A DNA stretch of 64,000 bases from Metabacillus sp. B2-18 (GCF_021117275.1 NZ_CP088245.1:409501-473500); one strand, 5' to 3'. Numbered from the stretch's first letter, positions 35,528-45,241 are shown. A program made the numbers and translations. Notes: generated by a model not told the origin, from the sequence alone.

Positions 35528-37330
35528 GTGTTGAAGAAACTTTTAAAAAATATGTCTTTTCGCACAAAAATTCTCTCAACCCTTCTCATCTTAACCTTTG
35601 TGTTAAGTGGCTTTTCACTAATTCTTGTTCAATCTATAGATAAGGTAAATCAAGTTAGCAACAAAATAAAACAGAAGAATATCCCTGAGCTGTATTGGCT
35701 TTCAAAGTGGGATGAAGAGTTAAGTGTTAAAGGAATAGTGGTCAACGATTTCCTGGAAGAAAGCAAGTGTTGTGAGCTTTCTGCTAAGTATCAATCTGTT
35801 GAAGATACACAAGAAAGTGAATCTGGTTATAGCTCTCCAAAAATCCCGAGTTCTCTTAATAATATAAATAAGAGAATGGAATTACTGGATTTTATGATTG
35901 TTAATAATGTACAAGGTTTGTTAGATTATCATGATCAAAATGGAGCAAAGGAATTTATTGAATCTAACTATTTACCACAATACAATTTATTAAAAGAAGA
36001 GATTAAGAAAGCTAAGGAAAACACTTATTCTAAGTTAGATGGCCATTCAAATGAGTTTTCAGCCATTATAAAAAACTCACTATGGTTACTAATCTTTGTT
36101 ACGATAATAGCTATTGGCTTATCTATTTTTGCTGCTTATCGAATAAGTGCAAACCTGACAAAGCCTGTAGAATCAATGATAAACAAAGTAGATCGGATTG
36201 CCAATGGTCAATATGGGCTAACTTTGAACTCTTCAGAACAAGCTGAATTTGAACAGCTTACAAATTCGATTAATCAAATGTCTATAAAGTTGAAGGATTC
36301 CTTTAACACAATTCTTAATGACAAATTGTACAGGGAGCAAATACTAAATTCATTACCTGTTGGAATTATTACAATAAATGATACTTCTACTGAAATATCA
36401 GTCAATAAGACTGCAACGAAAATATTAGGTATGGATGAGCAACAGCTTAAACAGCTTTTTATCACACAAGGTGATAGGAAAAATGAATTTTTTTGGGAGA
36501 TACTATCTTCAAAAACGGTTTATAAACATACGAAGGTTCCTTTTATTACGAGTGAAGGAACTAAGCTGCTTCTTGTTTCACAAGCAGAAGTGCTGAACCA
36601 ACAACAAAAAGTTATAGGCAGAGTTAAAAATTTCGTTGATATTACTGAAACTGAAGAGTTGGAAAAAAGAATGAATCAATCTGAAAAATTAGCTGCAGTA
36701 GGAGAAATTGCTGCTGGTGCTGCACATGAAATTCGAAATCCTTTAACGGTTGTACATGGATTTTTATCATTAATGAACCAGTCGTTTTCGGAAAAGGTGA
36801 AAGATCAGTATCATATGTCGCTAATTATGAAAGAAATAGAACGAATAAACAGTATTATTGAGGAAATGCTTCTTCTTTCTAAGCCAGGTGCACCAATAAG
36901 AAAAAACATTTATCTTCAACATATTATGGAAGAATTTTTACCTCTTATCATCCAATCTTCTGAAGATATTGAATTTATCATTGATTTACATCCAATTCAA
37001 TTATCCGTTGATCCAAAACAGATTAAGCAGGTTTTTCATAATCTTATTCGGAACAGTATTGAAGCAATGTGTGGTAAAGGTGTTATTCATATATACTCGG
37101 AGCTAACAGAAAGTTCATATCGAATATATCTAAAGGATAGTGGATCTGGAATTCCATTGGATATGCAAAAAACAATATTTGAGCCGTTTGTAAGCTCAAA
37201 AGATAATGGAACAGGTCTAGGATTGATGATTGTTAAGAGAATTGTGGAAAATCATCAGGGTATGATCTTTATTCAGGAGAGTTCTGCGGATGGAACGATC
37301 TTTGTATTAGATCTTCCTTTAAATAAATAA
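35528..37330 (+). CDS. Sensor histidine kinase (HAMP-PAS-HisKA-HATPase)
   Basis: About 600 aa from GTG 35528, preceded by GAGGGGAGGGG; the longer frame from 35480 overlaps the upstream gene and lacks a site. TM1 is at about 14-34, with an extracellular region to about 185 containing ESKCCELS. TM2 is at about 187-208, then HAMP and a PAS domain (LPVGIITINDT). The H-box is AGAAHEIRNPLTVVHGFLSL, followed by the ATP-binding NSIEAM, DSGSGI and GTGLGLMIV. The H-box resembles sporulation/phosphorelay kinases (KinB/KinE group). No response regulator gene is adjacent, as is usual for orphan phosphorelay kinases. Confidence 0.85.
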   Translation: MLKKLLKNMSFRTKILSTLLILTFVLSGFSLILVQSIDKVNQVSNKIKQKNIPELYWLSKWDEELSVKGIVVNDFLEESKCCELSAKYQSVEDTQESESGYSSPKIPSSLNNINKRMELLDFMIVNNVQGLLDYHDQNGAKEFIESNYLPQYNLLKEEIKKAKENTYSKLDGHSNEFSAIIKNSLWLLIFVTIIAIGLSIFAAYRISANLTKPVESMINKVDRIANGQYGLTLNSSEQAEFEQLTNSINQMSIKLKDSFNTILNDKLYREQILNSLPVGIITINDTSTEISVNKTATKILGMDEQQLKQLFITQGDRKNEFFWEILSSKTVYKHTKVPFITSEGTKLLLVSQAEVLNQQQKVIGRVKNFVDITETEELEKRMNQSEKLAAVGEIAAGAAHEIRNPLTVVHGFLSLMNQSFSEKVKDQYHMSLIMKEIERINSIIEEMLLLSKPGAPIRKNIYLQHIMEEFLPLIIQSSEDIEFIIDLHPIQLSVDPKQIKQVFHNLIRNSIEAMCGKGVIHIYSELTESSYRIYLKDSGSGIPLDMQKTIFEPFVSSKDNGTGLGLMIVKRIVENHQGMIFIQESSADGTIFVLDLPLNK

Positions 37331-37361
37331 AAAGGCTGACTTTAGGGGTCAGCCTTTTTAT
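37331..37361. terminator. Bidirectional terminator between kinase and glnS
   Basis: AAAAAGGCTGAC...GTCAGCCTTTTT, serving both convergent genes. Confidence 0.8.
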
Positions 37362-37362
37362 T

Positions 37363-39039
37363 TTACTTTAACTTAAATGAACTCTTTAAAGAAACAATTC
37401 GGTTAAACACAGCTTTTTCTTCGGAAGTATGTTTCGGATCCACATTAAAATAGCCGTGACGGAAGAACTGAAACTTATCATGTGGTTGAACATCTTTCAT
37501 ATTGGGCTCTATGAACCCTTGTAGCACCTCAAGAGATTGTTGATTCACATAATCGAGGAATGTTTTTTCCTCTGACGGATCTTCTTGAACCTCAGTTTCT
37601 TCTTTATCCTTATCAAGGATAAGTGGTTCGTATAAGCGAAACTCGGCCGGTAATGAATGCTTTGCATCCACCCAGTGAAGAGTTCCTTTTACTTTACGAC
37701 CTGTAAACCCAGTTCCACTCTTTGTTTCAGGATCGTAGGTACAATGGATTTCTACAATGTTACCATCCTCATCTTTGATAACATCTTCACATTTAATAAA
37801 GTAGGCATGCTTAAGGCGAACTTCATTGCCTGGGAACAAGCGGAAATATTTTTTTGGAGGATCCTCCATAAAATCTTCTTGTTCAATATAAATTTCACGA
37901 GAAAATGGGATTTGTCTTGTTCCCATTTCAGGGACCTCAGGATTAATTTCTGCATCAAGCATTTCTACTTGATCTTCAGGGTAGTTAGTAATGACCACCT
38001 TTAGTGGCTTTAAAACACCCATTGTACGTGGTGACTGTAGTTTTAAATCTTCTCGAACAAAATGTTCAAGCATCGCCTCATCAACCGTTGCAACACCTTT
38101 TGAAACACCCGTTTCTTTTACAAATTCACGGATTGCTTTAGGAGTGTAGCCTTTTCTACGTAGGCCAGAAATCGTTGGCATACGAGGATCATCCCAACCA
38201 TCAACAAATTTTTCGTCAACTAGCTGCTTTAATTTACGCTTACTCATCACAGTATTTGTAATGCCAAGGCGGCCAAATTCGATCTGCTGTGGCTTATGCT
38301 CCATTTCACACTCTTCAATAACCCAGTTATAAAGAGGGCGTTGATCTTCAAATTCAGTTGTACAAAGTGAGTGTGTAATTCCTTCGATAGCATCTTCTAA
38401 TGGATGAGCAAAAGCATACATCGGATAGATACACCAAGCATCACCAGTATTATGATGTGTAGCATGTGACACACGATAAATAACAGGATCACGCAAATTA
38501 ATATTTGGTGAAGACATATCAATCTTGGCGCGAAGTACTTTTTCACCGTTGCCAAACTCACCCTTGCGCATGCGGTCAAATAAATCTAAATTTTCTTCAA
38601 TCGAGCGATTGCGGTAAGGACTTTCCTTACCAGGTGCCGTTAATGTTCCACGATATTCTCTTATTTCATCTGCAGTTAAGTCATCAACGTATGCTTTACC
38701 TTTGTTAATAAGAAGAACAGCACGATTGTACATTTCCTCAAAATAATCTGAAGCAAAAAACATGCCGTCCCATTCATAGCCAAGCCATGCAACATCTTCT
38801 TTTATGGATTCAACGAATTCTGTATCTTCTTTTAAAGGGTTCGTATCGTCAAAACGCAAATTTGTTTTCCCGTTAAATTCATCTGCCAATCCAAAATTTA
38901 TGACAATTGACTTCGCGTGACCAATATGTAGATATCCATTCGGTTCTGGTGGGAAGCGAGTGTATACATAGTCGCGTTTTCCCGTTTCAAGATCCTCTTT
39001 AATAATGCTCTTAATAAAGTTTGAGGAGTTTTGTTCCAA
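37363..39039 (-). CDS. glnS: Glutaminyl-tRNA synthetase
   Basis: A 558-aa class Ic synthetase charging tRNA-Gln with glutamine. It starts with the Rossmann domain [17 protein letters not shown] (HIGH motif), LRFDDTNP and [20 protein letters not shown], has the KMSKS-like loop NTVMSKRKL, and ends with the beta-barrel anticodon domain. The GlnRS-specific insertion and length match bacterial GlnRS rather than GluRS. Most Bacillus species make Gln-tRNA by the GatCAB amidotransferase route, so a glnS copy is less usual and suggests acquisition. The ATG is at 39039 with AAAGG upstream. Confidence 0.92.
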   Translation of the reverse strand: MEQNSSNFIKSIIKEDLETGKRDYVYTRFPPEPNGYLHIGHAKSIVINFGLADEFNGKTNLRFDDTNPLKEDTEFVESIKEDVAWLGYEWDGMFFASDYFEEMYNRAVLLINKGKAYVDDLTADEIREYRGTLTAPGKESPYRNRSIEENLDLFDRMRKGEFGNGEKVLRAKIDMSSPNINLRDPVIYRVSHATHHNTGDAWCIYPMYAFAHPLEDAIEGITHSLCTTEFEDQRPLYNWVIEECEMEHKPQQIEFGRLGITNTVMSKRKLKQLVDEKFVDGWDDPRMPTISGLRRKGYTPKAIREFVKETGVSKGVATVDEAMLEHFVREDLKLQSPRTMGVLKPLKVVITNYPEDQVEMLDAEINPEVPEMGTRQIPFSREIYIEQEDFMEDPPKKYFRLFPGNEVRLKHAYFIKCEDVIKDEDGNIVEIHCTYDPETKSGTGFTGRKVKGTLHWVDAKHSLPAEFRLYEPLILDKDKEETEVQEDPSEEKTFLDYVNQQSLEVLQGFIEPNMKDVQPHDKFQFFRHGYFNVDPKHTSEEKAVFNRIVSLKSSFKLK

Positions 39040-39260
39040 ATCAGATCAAACCTTTCTTTTATATGTATAAATAAGTCCTATTTGTCATTATACCAATAGA
39101 ATTGAAAAAGGTTAATTTACTTGGTCATTTTTCCGGTAATAGTATATATCATGACAAATTTTCTCAGTCTGTATACAAACTTCATGATGAAACAATGTTC
39201 AAGCGAATAGATCGCCCTTTTTTGTATAAAATAACGAAGTCTGCAGGAGGTGAAAGGAAT

Positions 39261-39386
39261 ATGCCAAATTTAAATGATAATAAATTTAGAAAGATTCAAT
39301 CAGAAAGCCAAAAACAAGGAAAGTCACAAGAGGAATATGCGGCAGAATTGGAAAACAACAAAATGAAGGCACAGAAAAGAAAATAG
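39261..39386 (+). CDS. Small hydrophilic protein (41 aa), unknown
   Basis: It reads MPNLNDNKFRKIQSESQKQG then KSQEEYAAELENNKMKAQKRK. It has a strong GGAGGTGAAAGG site 7 bases before the ATG and its own terminator. It is highly charged, without Cys, and resembles the many small Bacillus proteins of unknown or spore-related role. I do not recognise a family. Confidence 0.65.
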   Translation: MPNLNDNKFRKIQSESQKQGKSQEEYAAELENNKMKAQKRK

Positions 39387-39394
39387 TTTTTTTG

Positions 39395-39424
39395 AGGTAA
39401 GCTTAGCAGATGCTTACCTTTTTC
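39395..39424 (+). terminator. Terminator after the 41-aa gene
   Basis: AGGTAAGC-ttagcagat-GCTTACCT followed by T-rich sequence. Confidence 0.7.
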
Positions 39425-39558
39425 TAAATTTGATCCAAAATAATAGTTTTGTCGATAAAGTGTAGACTATGTCTGAATTTTACGAAGGAAAAATGTTTAT
39501 TTTAGAATCCTCTTGTTTTTATAATGATAACAGGTATAAAAATAAGGAGAATAGTAGA

Positions 39559-39873
39559 ATGGCATTATCTAAAGAGGATTGGAAAGTCATTAATTTTTTT
39601 ACATATGAAAGAGTTTTAATTGATTATACAGCCAGAACAATTTCTAGGAGAGAAGATTATAAATTAGAAGAATTAGATACAAAATATCTTGTTGAATTAA
39701 TTAAGGGAATCGGAGAGTATATACAAAAAACCTCAGATGGAATTAGAAGCTCTGAAAATACGAAACTGCTTATTGATAGTGGCATTTTTGACTATTTAGC
39801 AACAAAAGTAACATTTGAATCAGAAATTAATAAACGCTTAAGACACTTGCAAGTATCAAATGTATATAATTGA
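39559..39873 (+). CDS. Hypothetical protein (104 aa)
   Basis: The start MALSKEDWKVINFFTYERVL is supported by ATAAGGAGAATAGTAG; the longer frame from 39469 has no site. The protein is soluble and mostly helical (ELDTKYLVELIKGIGEYIQK), with no recognised domain. It stands alone between a terminator and the SAM riboswitch. Confidence 0.6.
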   Translation: MALSKEDWKVINFFTYERVLIDYTARTISRREDYKLEELDTKYLVELIKGIGEYIQKTSDGIRSSENTKLLIDSGIFDYLATKVTFESEINKRLRHLQVSNVYN

Positions 39874-39910
39874 TTTTTTATAATAACTATTAGAAATATT
39901 CAATTAATGA

Positions 39911-39939
39911 TTGACATCTATCCTGTAGAGTATTAAAGT
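39911..39939 (+). promoter_or_regulatory. Sigma-A promoter of the riboswitch operon
   Basis: TTGACA (39911-39916), a 17-base spacer, then TAAAGT (39934-39939), about 39 bases before the S-box aptamer. Confidence 0.65.
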
Positions 39940-39977
39940 ATATTTATTGTTTATTTTACTTAATCGCATAAAAAGAT

Positions 39978-40083
39978 CTCTTATCAAGAGTGGCAGAGGG
40001 ACTGGCCCGATGACGCCCGGCAACCGTTCAATTAGAATTGGTGCTAAATCCTGCAAAGCTTTTAAAGCTTTGAAAGATAAGAG
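39978..40083 (+). promoter_or_regulatory. SAM-I (S-box) riboswitch aptamer
   Basis: The P1 stem CTCTTATC/GATAAGAG encloses the classic S-box core AGAGGGACTGGCCCGATGA followed by CGCCCGGCAACC and GGTGCTAAATCCTGC. The 3' P1 strand can alternatively pair with CCTCTCTATCTTT of the terminator, giving the usual SAM-on/transcription-off switch. Confidence 0.95.
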
Positions 40084-40107
40084 AGGAGACTCCTAAAATT
40101 GTGGTGA

Positions 40108-40137
40108 AACCTCTCTATCTTTAGAGAGGTTTTTTTG
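40108..40137 (+). terminator. S-box expression-platform terminator
   Basis: AACCTCTC-tatcttta-GAGAGGTT followed by seven T residues. It is mutually exclusive with the antiterminator formed by AAGATAAGAGAGG. Confidence 0.9.
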
Positions 40138-40198
40138 TTGCCTAGTATTACTAGACATAGTTAAAAAGTTTTAAAGAAAATAAGGGGGCAATGCAACG

Positions 40199-41326
40199 AT
40201 GAAAAACAGATTTTTTAATGCAGCATTTCTTTTGACTATTGTGCTGACGTTAATTGTGACAGGTTGTTCTTCAAATAGTGGAGAAACAGCTGAATCAACT
40301 CAAGCTAAAGGAGATCCAGAAGTATCATTAGATAATGTACCTGAACGTTTTGCAAATGGTGAAGGTGCTAAAATCAAAGTTATCCGTAAAATCGGTGGAG
40401 ATGATCATACAGCTCAATTTTTAGCAGGAGCTAAAGAAGAAGGAGAAGCGTTAGGATTTACAGTTGATGTATTTACCGCAAACGGTGACACAGCTAAATT
40501 CCATGATGCAATTGCCCAGGGCTTAGAGGAAGACTATGACGGTTTTATCATTTCACATGGGGATGATGAAGCAACTGTTGATGCTGTTCAAAAGCTTGTT
40601 GATGCAGGAAAAAGTGTTGTTACATTTGATTCAAATGAAGGGTTAGCTGAAATTGGTGGGGTAACATTAACTTCACAAGATGATGAGGCGTTAGCAAAGC
40701 TCGCGTTAGATCAATTAGTTCAAGATACAAACGGGGAAGCAAACATTGTTTATCTATGGGTTGACGGGTTCCCACCAATGGTGAGAAGAAACGCAGTGTA
40801 CCAAGATATTCTTGCTAACAATTCAGGTATTAAAGAAGTAGAACGCTTTGGAGTTGCAGCAGCAGATACATCTGTTCAAACACAAAATGCTGTGGCGGCA
40901 ATGTTGAACAAACATCCAAAAGGTGAAATTGATGCTATTTTTGCAACATGGGATGCTTTTGCAATAGGTGCAGCGCGTGCGATTAAAGAAGCTGGAAGAG
41001 ATGAAATTAAGATTTATGGAATTGATGTTTCAAATGCAGATCTTCAAGAAATGCAAAATGAAAAAAGTTCTTGGAAGTACACAGCAGCTGTTGATCCGAA
41101 GTTAATTGGTGCAATTGATATGAGATTGTTAGCGAAAAAGCTTGCAGGTGAAGAAACACCAGAAGCGTATAATCTTGAAGCTTCTCTTATTTCACAGGAA
41201 GCATTGTTACAGTCAAGTGAGCCAATTAATATGGTGAATTTAGCAGATACTGTGGAAGGCTGGGGCCAATCTACTGAATTTGAAGAAGAGTGGATGAAAA
41301 CGTTAAAAGAATATTATAAGAAATAA
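40199..41326 (+). CDS. Sugar-type ABC transporter substrate-binding lipoprotein under S-box control
   Basis: A 375-aa lipoprotein: a signal peptide with lipobox LIVTGC (Cys at about 23), then an RbsB-like periplasmic-binding fold (peripla_BP_4) with HTAQFLAGAKEEGEALGFTV, GFIISHGDD and GADAIFATWDAFAIGAARA-like segments. It is the first gene behind a SAM-I riboswitch and is followed by RbsA- and RbsC-like genes. The expected ligand is a methionine-salvage sugar such as 5-methylthioribose. This follows from regulation plus family, not from binding-site residues. GGGGGCAATGCAACG lies upstream. Confidence 0.85.
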   Translation: MKNRFFNAAFLLTIVLTLIVTGCSSNSGETAESTQAKGDPEVSLDNVPERFANGEGAKIKVIRKIGGDDHTAQFLAGAKEEGEALGFTVDVFTANGDTAKFHDAIAQGLEEDYDGFIISHGDDEATVDAVQKLVDAGKSVVTFDSNEGLAEIGGVTLTSQDDEALAKLALDQLVQDTNGEANIVYLWVDGFPPMVRRNAVYQDILANNSGIKEVERFGVAAADTSVQTQNAVAAMLNKHPKGEIDAIFATWDAFAIGAARAIKEAGRDEIKIYGIDVSNADLQEMQNEKSSWKYTAAVDPKLIGAIDMRLLAKKLAGEETPEAYNLEASLISQEALLQSSEPINMVNLADTVEGWGQSTEFEEEWMKTLKEYYKK

Positions 41327-41340
41327 TGCTTTAGACTTTA

Positions 41341-41371
41341 CGAACACTCTCTAAGGTTAAGAGAGTGTTCG
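41341..41371 (+). terminator. Hairpin between binding-protein and ATPase genes
   Basis: CGAACACTCTC...GAGAGTGTTCG, then TTTTCC. Probably a partial terminator that keeps the binding protein in excess. Confidence 0.65.
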
Positions 41372-41440
41372 TTTTCCTCTGATTACCTCACATACATTAA
41401 ATCCCATAGAAGTGTAAATTAGTAGAAAGGAGGCAAATTG

Positions 41441-42946
41441 ATGAATCACTCAGTATTAGAAATGAAAAAAATTTCAATTGAATTTCCTGGTGTAAAAGCA
41501 TTAGATGAGGTTGACTTTATTATGACAAGTGGAACAACACATGCTTTAATTGGTGCGAACGGTGCTGGAAAATCAACATTAATGAAGGTGCTATCAGGTG
41601 CTTATACTCACTATACCGGGGAAATCTTAATTGACCAGACCAAAACGATCATCAAGTCACCTAAAGATGCACAAAAAAATGGTATACAAATTGTTCATCA
41701 AGAAGTCGACACTGCCCTTATCCCTTATTTAACAGTTGGAGAAAATATTATGCTTACAAAGACTGTGAATGAAATGGGAAAGAGACAATTTATTCAATGG
41801 AAAAAGCTGCATGAGCATGCAACAACAATATTAAACAGCTTGAATATAAAAGTATCTTCCACAAAACTTGTTAGTGAATTAACTTTGGCTGAGAAGCAAA
41901 TGGTTCTAATTGCAAGAACAGTTTCTTCGGATTGCAAATTTTTAATTTTAGATGAACCAACTGCACCATTAAGTCACTCTGAAACAGTGGAATTGTTCCG
42001 TATTGTTCGTGAACTGAAAGAAAAGAATGTTGGGATTATCTTTATATCACATCGTCTTCCTGAAATCTTTGAAATATGTGATGACATTACAATTATGAGA
42101 AATGGAAAACTTGTAACTCACGAAAAGATAAGTGAAACAACACCTAACCGAGTAGTGGAAAGCATGCTAGGAAAAGAGTTAGAGGAGCAATTTCCTCTAA
42201 AAGCAATTCATCCAGGAGAATTGCTCTTTGAAGTAAATAATTTAAGTGATTCTGAAAAGTTGAGTTCTGTTTCATTACAGATTCGTCAAGGTGAGATTGT
42301 AGGGATCGCAGGTCTTGTAGGTGCAGGGAAGACAGAATTATGCAAGGCATTGTTTGGAGAGACAAAGGTAAAATCTGGTGAGTTAAAACTTAATGGTAAA
42401 AAATTGTCAATTTCCAACCCATACCAGGCTGTAAAATCTGGGATTGCCTTGGTGCCAGAGGAAAGGCGAAAAGAAGGCATTCTTGTTCAAGAGTCTGTTG
42501 TGACCAATTTAACTGCAGCAAATCTAGGAGCATTTACCAAGCCTTTTAGCTTTTTGAATCGAAAAGCAGAAAAGCAAAAGGCGGTTGAGTTAATAAAAAG
42601 TTTAGGGATAAAAACACCTTCTGAGGAAACGAAAGTACAAAATTTATCTGGAGGTAATCAACAAAAAATCGCAATAGGTAAATGGCTGATAACCGATGCG
42701 GATGTCTATATTTTTGATGAACCAACTAAGGGTGTTGATGTTGGTGCTAAAAAAGATATCTTTGACCTGATCAGTGAGCTTGCGAGTAGAGGAAAAGCAA
42801 TTATTTATGCATCTTCTGAATTGGCTGAGATTATAGGTATTACAAACAGATTATATGTCCTATATGATGGTCAAATCGCTAAGGAATTAGAAACAGATGC
42901 AACGAATGAAGAAGAACTATTATATTATTCAACAGGAGGCAACTAG
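41441..42946 (+). CDS. Ribose-type ABC transporter ATPase (two NBDs)
   Basis: A 501-aa RbsA/MglA-like protein with two nucleotide-binding domains. NBD1 has Walker A GANGAGKSTLMK and Walker B FLILDEPTA. NBD2 has a degenerate P-loop GLVGAGKTELCK, signature LSGGNQQKIAIGKWL and Walker B VYIFDEPTKGVD. This tandem organisation is specific to CUT2 (ribose/nucleoside/AI-2 type) importers. The start is ATG 41441, 7 bases after AAAGGAGG. It is part of the S-box operon and energises import of the presumed methylthioribose-like sugar. Confidence 0.9.
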   Translation: MNHSVLEMKKISIEFPGVKALDEVDFIMTSGTTHALIGANGAGKSTLMKVLSGAYTHYTGEILIDQTKTIIKSPKDAQKNGIQIVHQEVDTALIPYLTVGENIMLTKTVNEMGKRQFIQWKKLHEHATTILNSLNIKVSSTKLVSELTLAEKQMVLIARTVSSDCKFLILDEPTAPLSHSETVELFRIVRELKEKNVGIIFISHRLPEIFEICDDITIMRNGKLVTHEKISETTPNRVVESMLGKELEEQFPLKAIHPGELLFEVNNLSDSEKLSSVSLQIRQGEIVGIAGLVGAGKTELCKALFGETKVKSGELKLNGKKLSISNPYQAVKSGIALVPEERRKEGILVQESVVTNLTAANLGAFTKPFSFLNRKAEKQKAVELIKSLGIKTPSEETKVQNLSGGNQQKIAIGKWLITDADVYIFDEPTKGVDVGAKKDIFDLISELASRGKAIIYASSELAEIIGITNRLYVLYDGQIAKELETDATNEEELLYYSTGGN

Positions 42947-42947
42947 G

Positions 42948-43946
42948 ATGGCAGATGTAAATCCTGTACAATCAACCAATTCAAAGAAATCATTTGATCT
43001 TTTTCAAATTTTATATAAGTATGGAACCATTTTAACAATATTTATCTTAATAGCTGTTTTTGCTGCATCCAATCCAGCATTTATTCAAGGAAATAACATA
43101 ATTAATATCTTAAGGTCCATATCCATTGTGACAATCATTGCTATTGGTATCACGATTTCTCTTTCTGTAAATGGGTTTGATTTATCTGTGGGATCTGTTG
43201 CTTCTTTATCAAATGCAATAGTCATTTCAATGTTTGTTTGGTTTTCACAGAACACAGTTATTGCCATACTTTCTGCTATTATTGCATCATTATTAGTTGG
43301 TATTTTAAACTCATTTATTATCGTAAAAATAAAGGTACCAGATATGCTACTTACGCTGGCCACTATGTTTATTATTCAAGGTATTGCACTAACGTATACA
43401 AAGGGTGCGACTGTGTCGCAAAACATGGTTATGCCTGATGGGACCTTTGCTACAGGTATGATCAGTCCTGTTTTTGAAAAGATTGGACAAGTACCATGGA
43501 TTATTATCATTATGGTCATTGTAGTTGTTGTGGTACATGTATTTCTTACCTATACAAAACATGGCCGCTATATGTATGTGATTGGCGGAAATATTGAAGC
43601 TGCGAGATTGTCAGGAATACCTGTTAACAAATATAAAGTTGTAGCCTATCTTCTTTCAGCTCTTTTTGCAGCAATTGGTGGTATTGTTTTGGCTTCAAGA
43701 GTCATGACTGCTGAAATAAATGCGGGTGCTCCCTACTTAATGGACTCTGTTGCGGCAGCATTTATCGGGTTCTCCGTTTTAGGAGCAGGAAAGCCAAATG
43801 CATTTGGGACATTTGTCGGAGCTGTTTTAATTGGAATCCTCCAAAATGGTCTAGTGATGATGTCAGTTCCTTATTTTGCGATGGATATTGTAAAGGGAAC
43901 CGTTCTTGCATTTGCCCTTGGACTAACTTACTATAAACTAAAATAA
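42948..43946 (+). CDS. Ribose-type ABC transporter permease
   Basis: A 332-aa RbsC-like permease (BPD_transp_2) with about nine hydrophobic helices. It has the family signature NGFDLSVGSVASLSNAIV near residue 80 and the EAA-like segment GGNIEAARLSGIPVNKYKV; a late SVAAAFIGFSVLGAGKPNAFG stretch is typical. The start is ATG 42948 after AGGAGGCAACTAGG, one base past the ATPase stop, so translation is coupled. A single permease gene is present and is expected to homodimerise. It completes the S-box transporter operon. Confidence 0.9.
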   Translation: MADVNPVQSTNSKKSFDLFQILYKYGTILTIFILIAVFAASNPAFIQGNNIINILRSISIVTIIAIGITISLSVNGFDLSVGSVASLSNAIVISMFVWFSQNTVIAILSAIIASLLVGILNSFIIVKIKVPDMLLTLATMFIIQGIALTYTKGATVSQNMVMPDGTFATGMISPVFEKIGQVPWIIIIMVIVVVVVHVFLTYTKHGRYMYVIGGNIEAARLSGIPVNKYKVVAYLLSALFAAIGGIVLASRVMTAEINAGAPYLMDSVAAAFIGFSVLGAGKPNAFGTFVGAVLIGILQNGLVMMSVPYFAMDIVKGTVLAFALGLTYYKLK

Positions 43947-43952
43947 GAATGT

Positions 43953-43986
43953 AAAAAGGTTACTGGAGCTTTCAGTAACCTTTTTG
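43953..43986 (+). terminator. Terminator of the S-box transporter operon
   Basis: AAAAAGGTTACTG...CAGTAACCTTTTT. Confidence 0.8.
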
Positions 43987-44364
43987 TTATTGGCACTGAA
44001 CTTCTTCAATCGACATCCTTCTACAAATATCGGGTGGTGACAGGCACCCTTTTAACTGTATAATTATAAGTGAATTTATAAATAGTTTTTCGTAAACCTG
44101 ATATCTTTTTTTGTCATACTATCTCACAAAGGAATTGACATTATTTTATTTGATCTTAAAATTAAAGGGAGAAATAGTAGTTTGTTATAAGAATTTTGAA
44201 AATAGAACCTATTCTAATAAAAGATTTTTATACGAAGTATTGTATTTAAATACATATACTGATATACTTCATACATGCATATATATTATAAATGCTACAA
44301 AACTATGTATCTTACATAGCCATTTAAATAGTTAAGAGATTAAGAGAAATAAGGGGGAGCTAAA
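43987..44364. other. Intergenic stretch with a GGTGACAGGCACC motif
   Basis: No gene seen in about 375 bases. At 44036-44048 is GGTGACAGGCACC, a near-palindromic 13-mer that I recall as a recurrent dispersed motif in Bacillaceae genomes. The remainder is AT-rich leader sequence for the amino-acid transporter; no T-box or other riboswitch core was recognised. Confidence 0.4.
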
Positions 44365-45191
44365 ATGAAAAAAGGGTTATTTGTATCTGTCCTTATGCTT
44401 TCATTTATGTTTTTGTTAGCAGCTTGTGGGACTAGTCAGGAAACAACTAGTGGTGAAGGAAGCGAAGCTGGTGAAACGGAAGAAAAGAAAACGTTAAGAG
44501 TTGTTACTGATGCTGCATATGCACCATTTGAGTATCAAGATAAAGGTGAAATTGTTGGATTTGATGTTGATTTTATTGAAGCAGTAGCTGAAGAAGCAGG
44601 TTATCAAATAGAAATTGAACATGTTGGCTGGGATCCTTTATTCGTTGAGATTAAAGATGAAATTGCAGATTTAGGTATTTCTGCTATTACAATAAACGAT
44701 GATCGTAAACAAACATATGACTTCTCTGTACCGTACTTTTTATCAACAAATAAAATCTTAGTTCCTGAAGGTAGTGACATTGCATCTGTGCAGACTTAGA
44801 AGGTAAAGTGGTTGCTGTTCAAGCAGGAACAACTGGTCAAGAAGCAGTTGAAGGAATTATGGGGAAAAACAATAAAAATATGAAACAATTTGAAAATAAT
44901 AACTTAGCGATTATGGAGCTTACTAGCGGTGGTGCTGACGCAGTAGTTGCAGATAACACAGTTGTTGAGGAGTATGTTAAAAATAACCCAGACCAAAAAC
45001 TAACAGTTGTTGAAGATACAGATAGCTTTGCTTCTGAATACTATGGGTTAATGTTCCCAAAAGGTAGTGAACTTAAAGCTGAATTTGATGAAGCCATTAA
45101 CAAAGTGTTAGACAGTGGGAAATATGCTGAAATCTATAACGAATGGTTCGGTTCAGATCCTGATATTGAAAACTTAAAGGCACAGCAATAA
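44365..45191 (+). pseudogene. Polar amino-acid ABC transporter binding lipoprotein, frameshifted
   Basis: A family-3 solute-binding protein of about 275 aa. It has a signal peptide with lipobox LLAAC, then LRVVTDAAYAPFEYQDKGEI, FDVDFIEAVAEEAGY and AISAITINDDRKQ-like segments. The frame stops at 44797 (DIASVQT-stop), while the next frame continues VAVQAGTTGQEAV to 45191. The expected DIASVADLEGKVVAVQ is regained if one base is added near 44792. Everything else is well preserved, so this is either a very recent mutation or a sequence error. Permease and ATPase genes downstream are intact. Confidence 0.85.
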
Positions 45192-45198
45192 AGGTCAA

Positions 45199-45241
45199 AA
45201 ATTGTTGCGTACCACCTTATAAAAGGTGATACGCAATTTTT
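45199..45241 (+). terminator. Attenuator between binding-protein and permease genes
   Basis: AAATTGTTGCGTA...TACGCAATTTTT enclosing CACCTT/AAGGTG. The usual position for keeping the binding protein in excess. Confidence 0.7.

Noticed and set aside
39102-39386. 94-aa frame upstream of the 41-aa gene
   Set aside because: The strong ribosome binding site and the plausible protein begin at 39261; the upstream part has no start signal.
43987-44364. T-box leader for the amino-acid transporter
   Set aside because: No conserved T-box sequence or terminator/antiterminator pair could be found.
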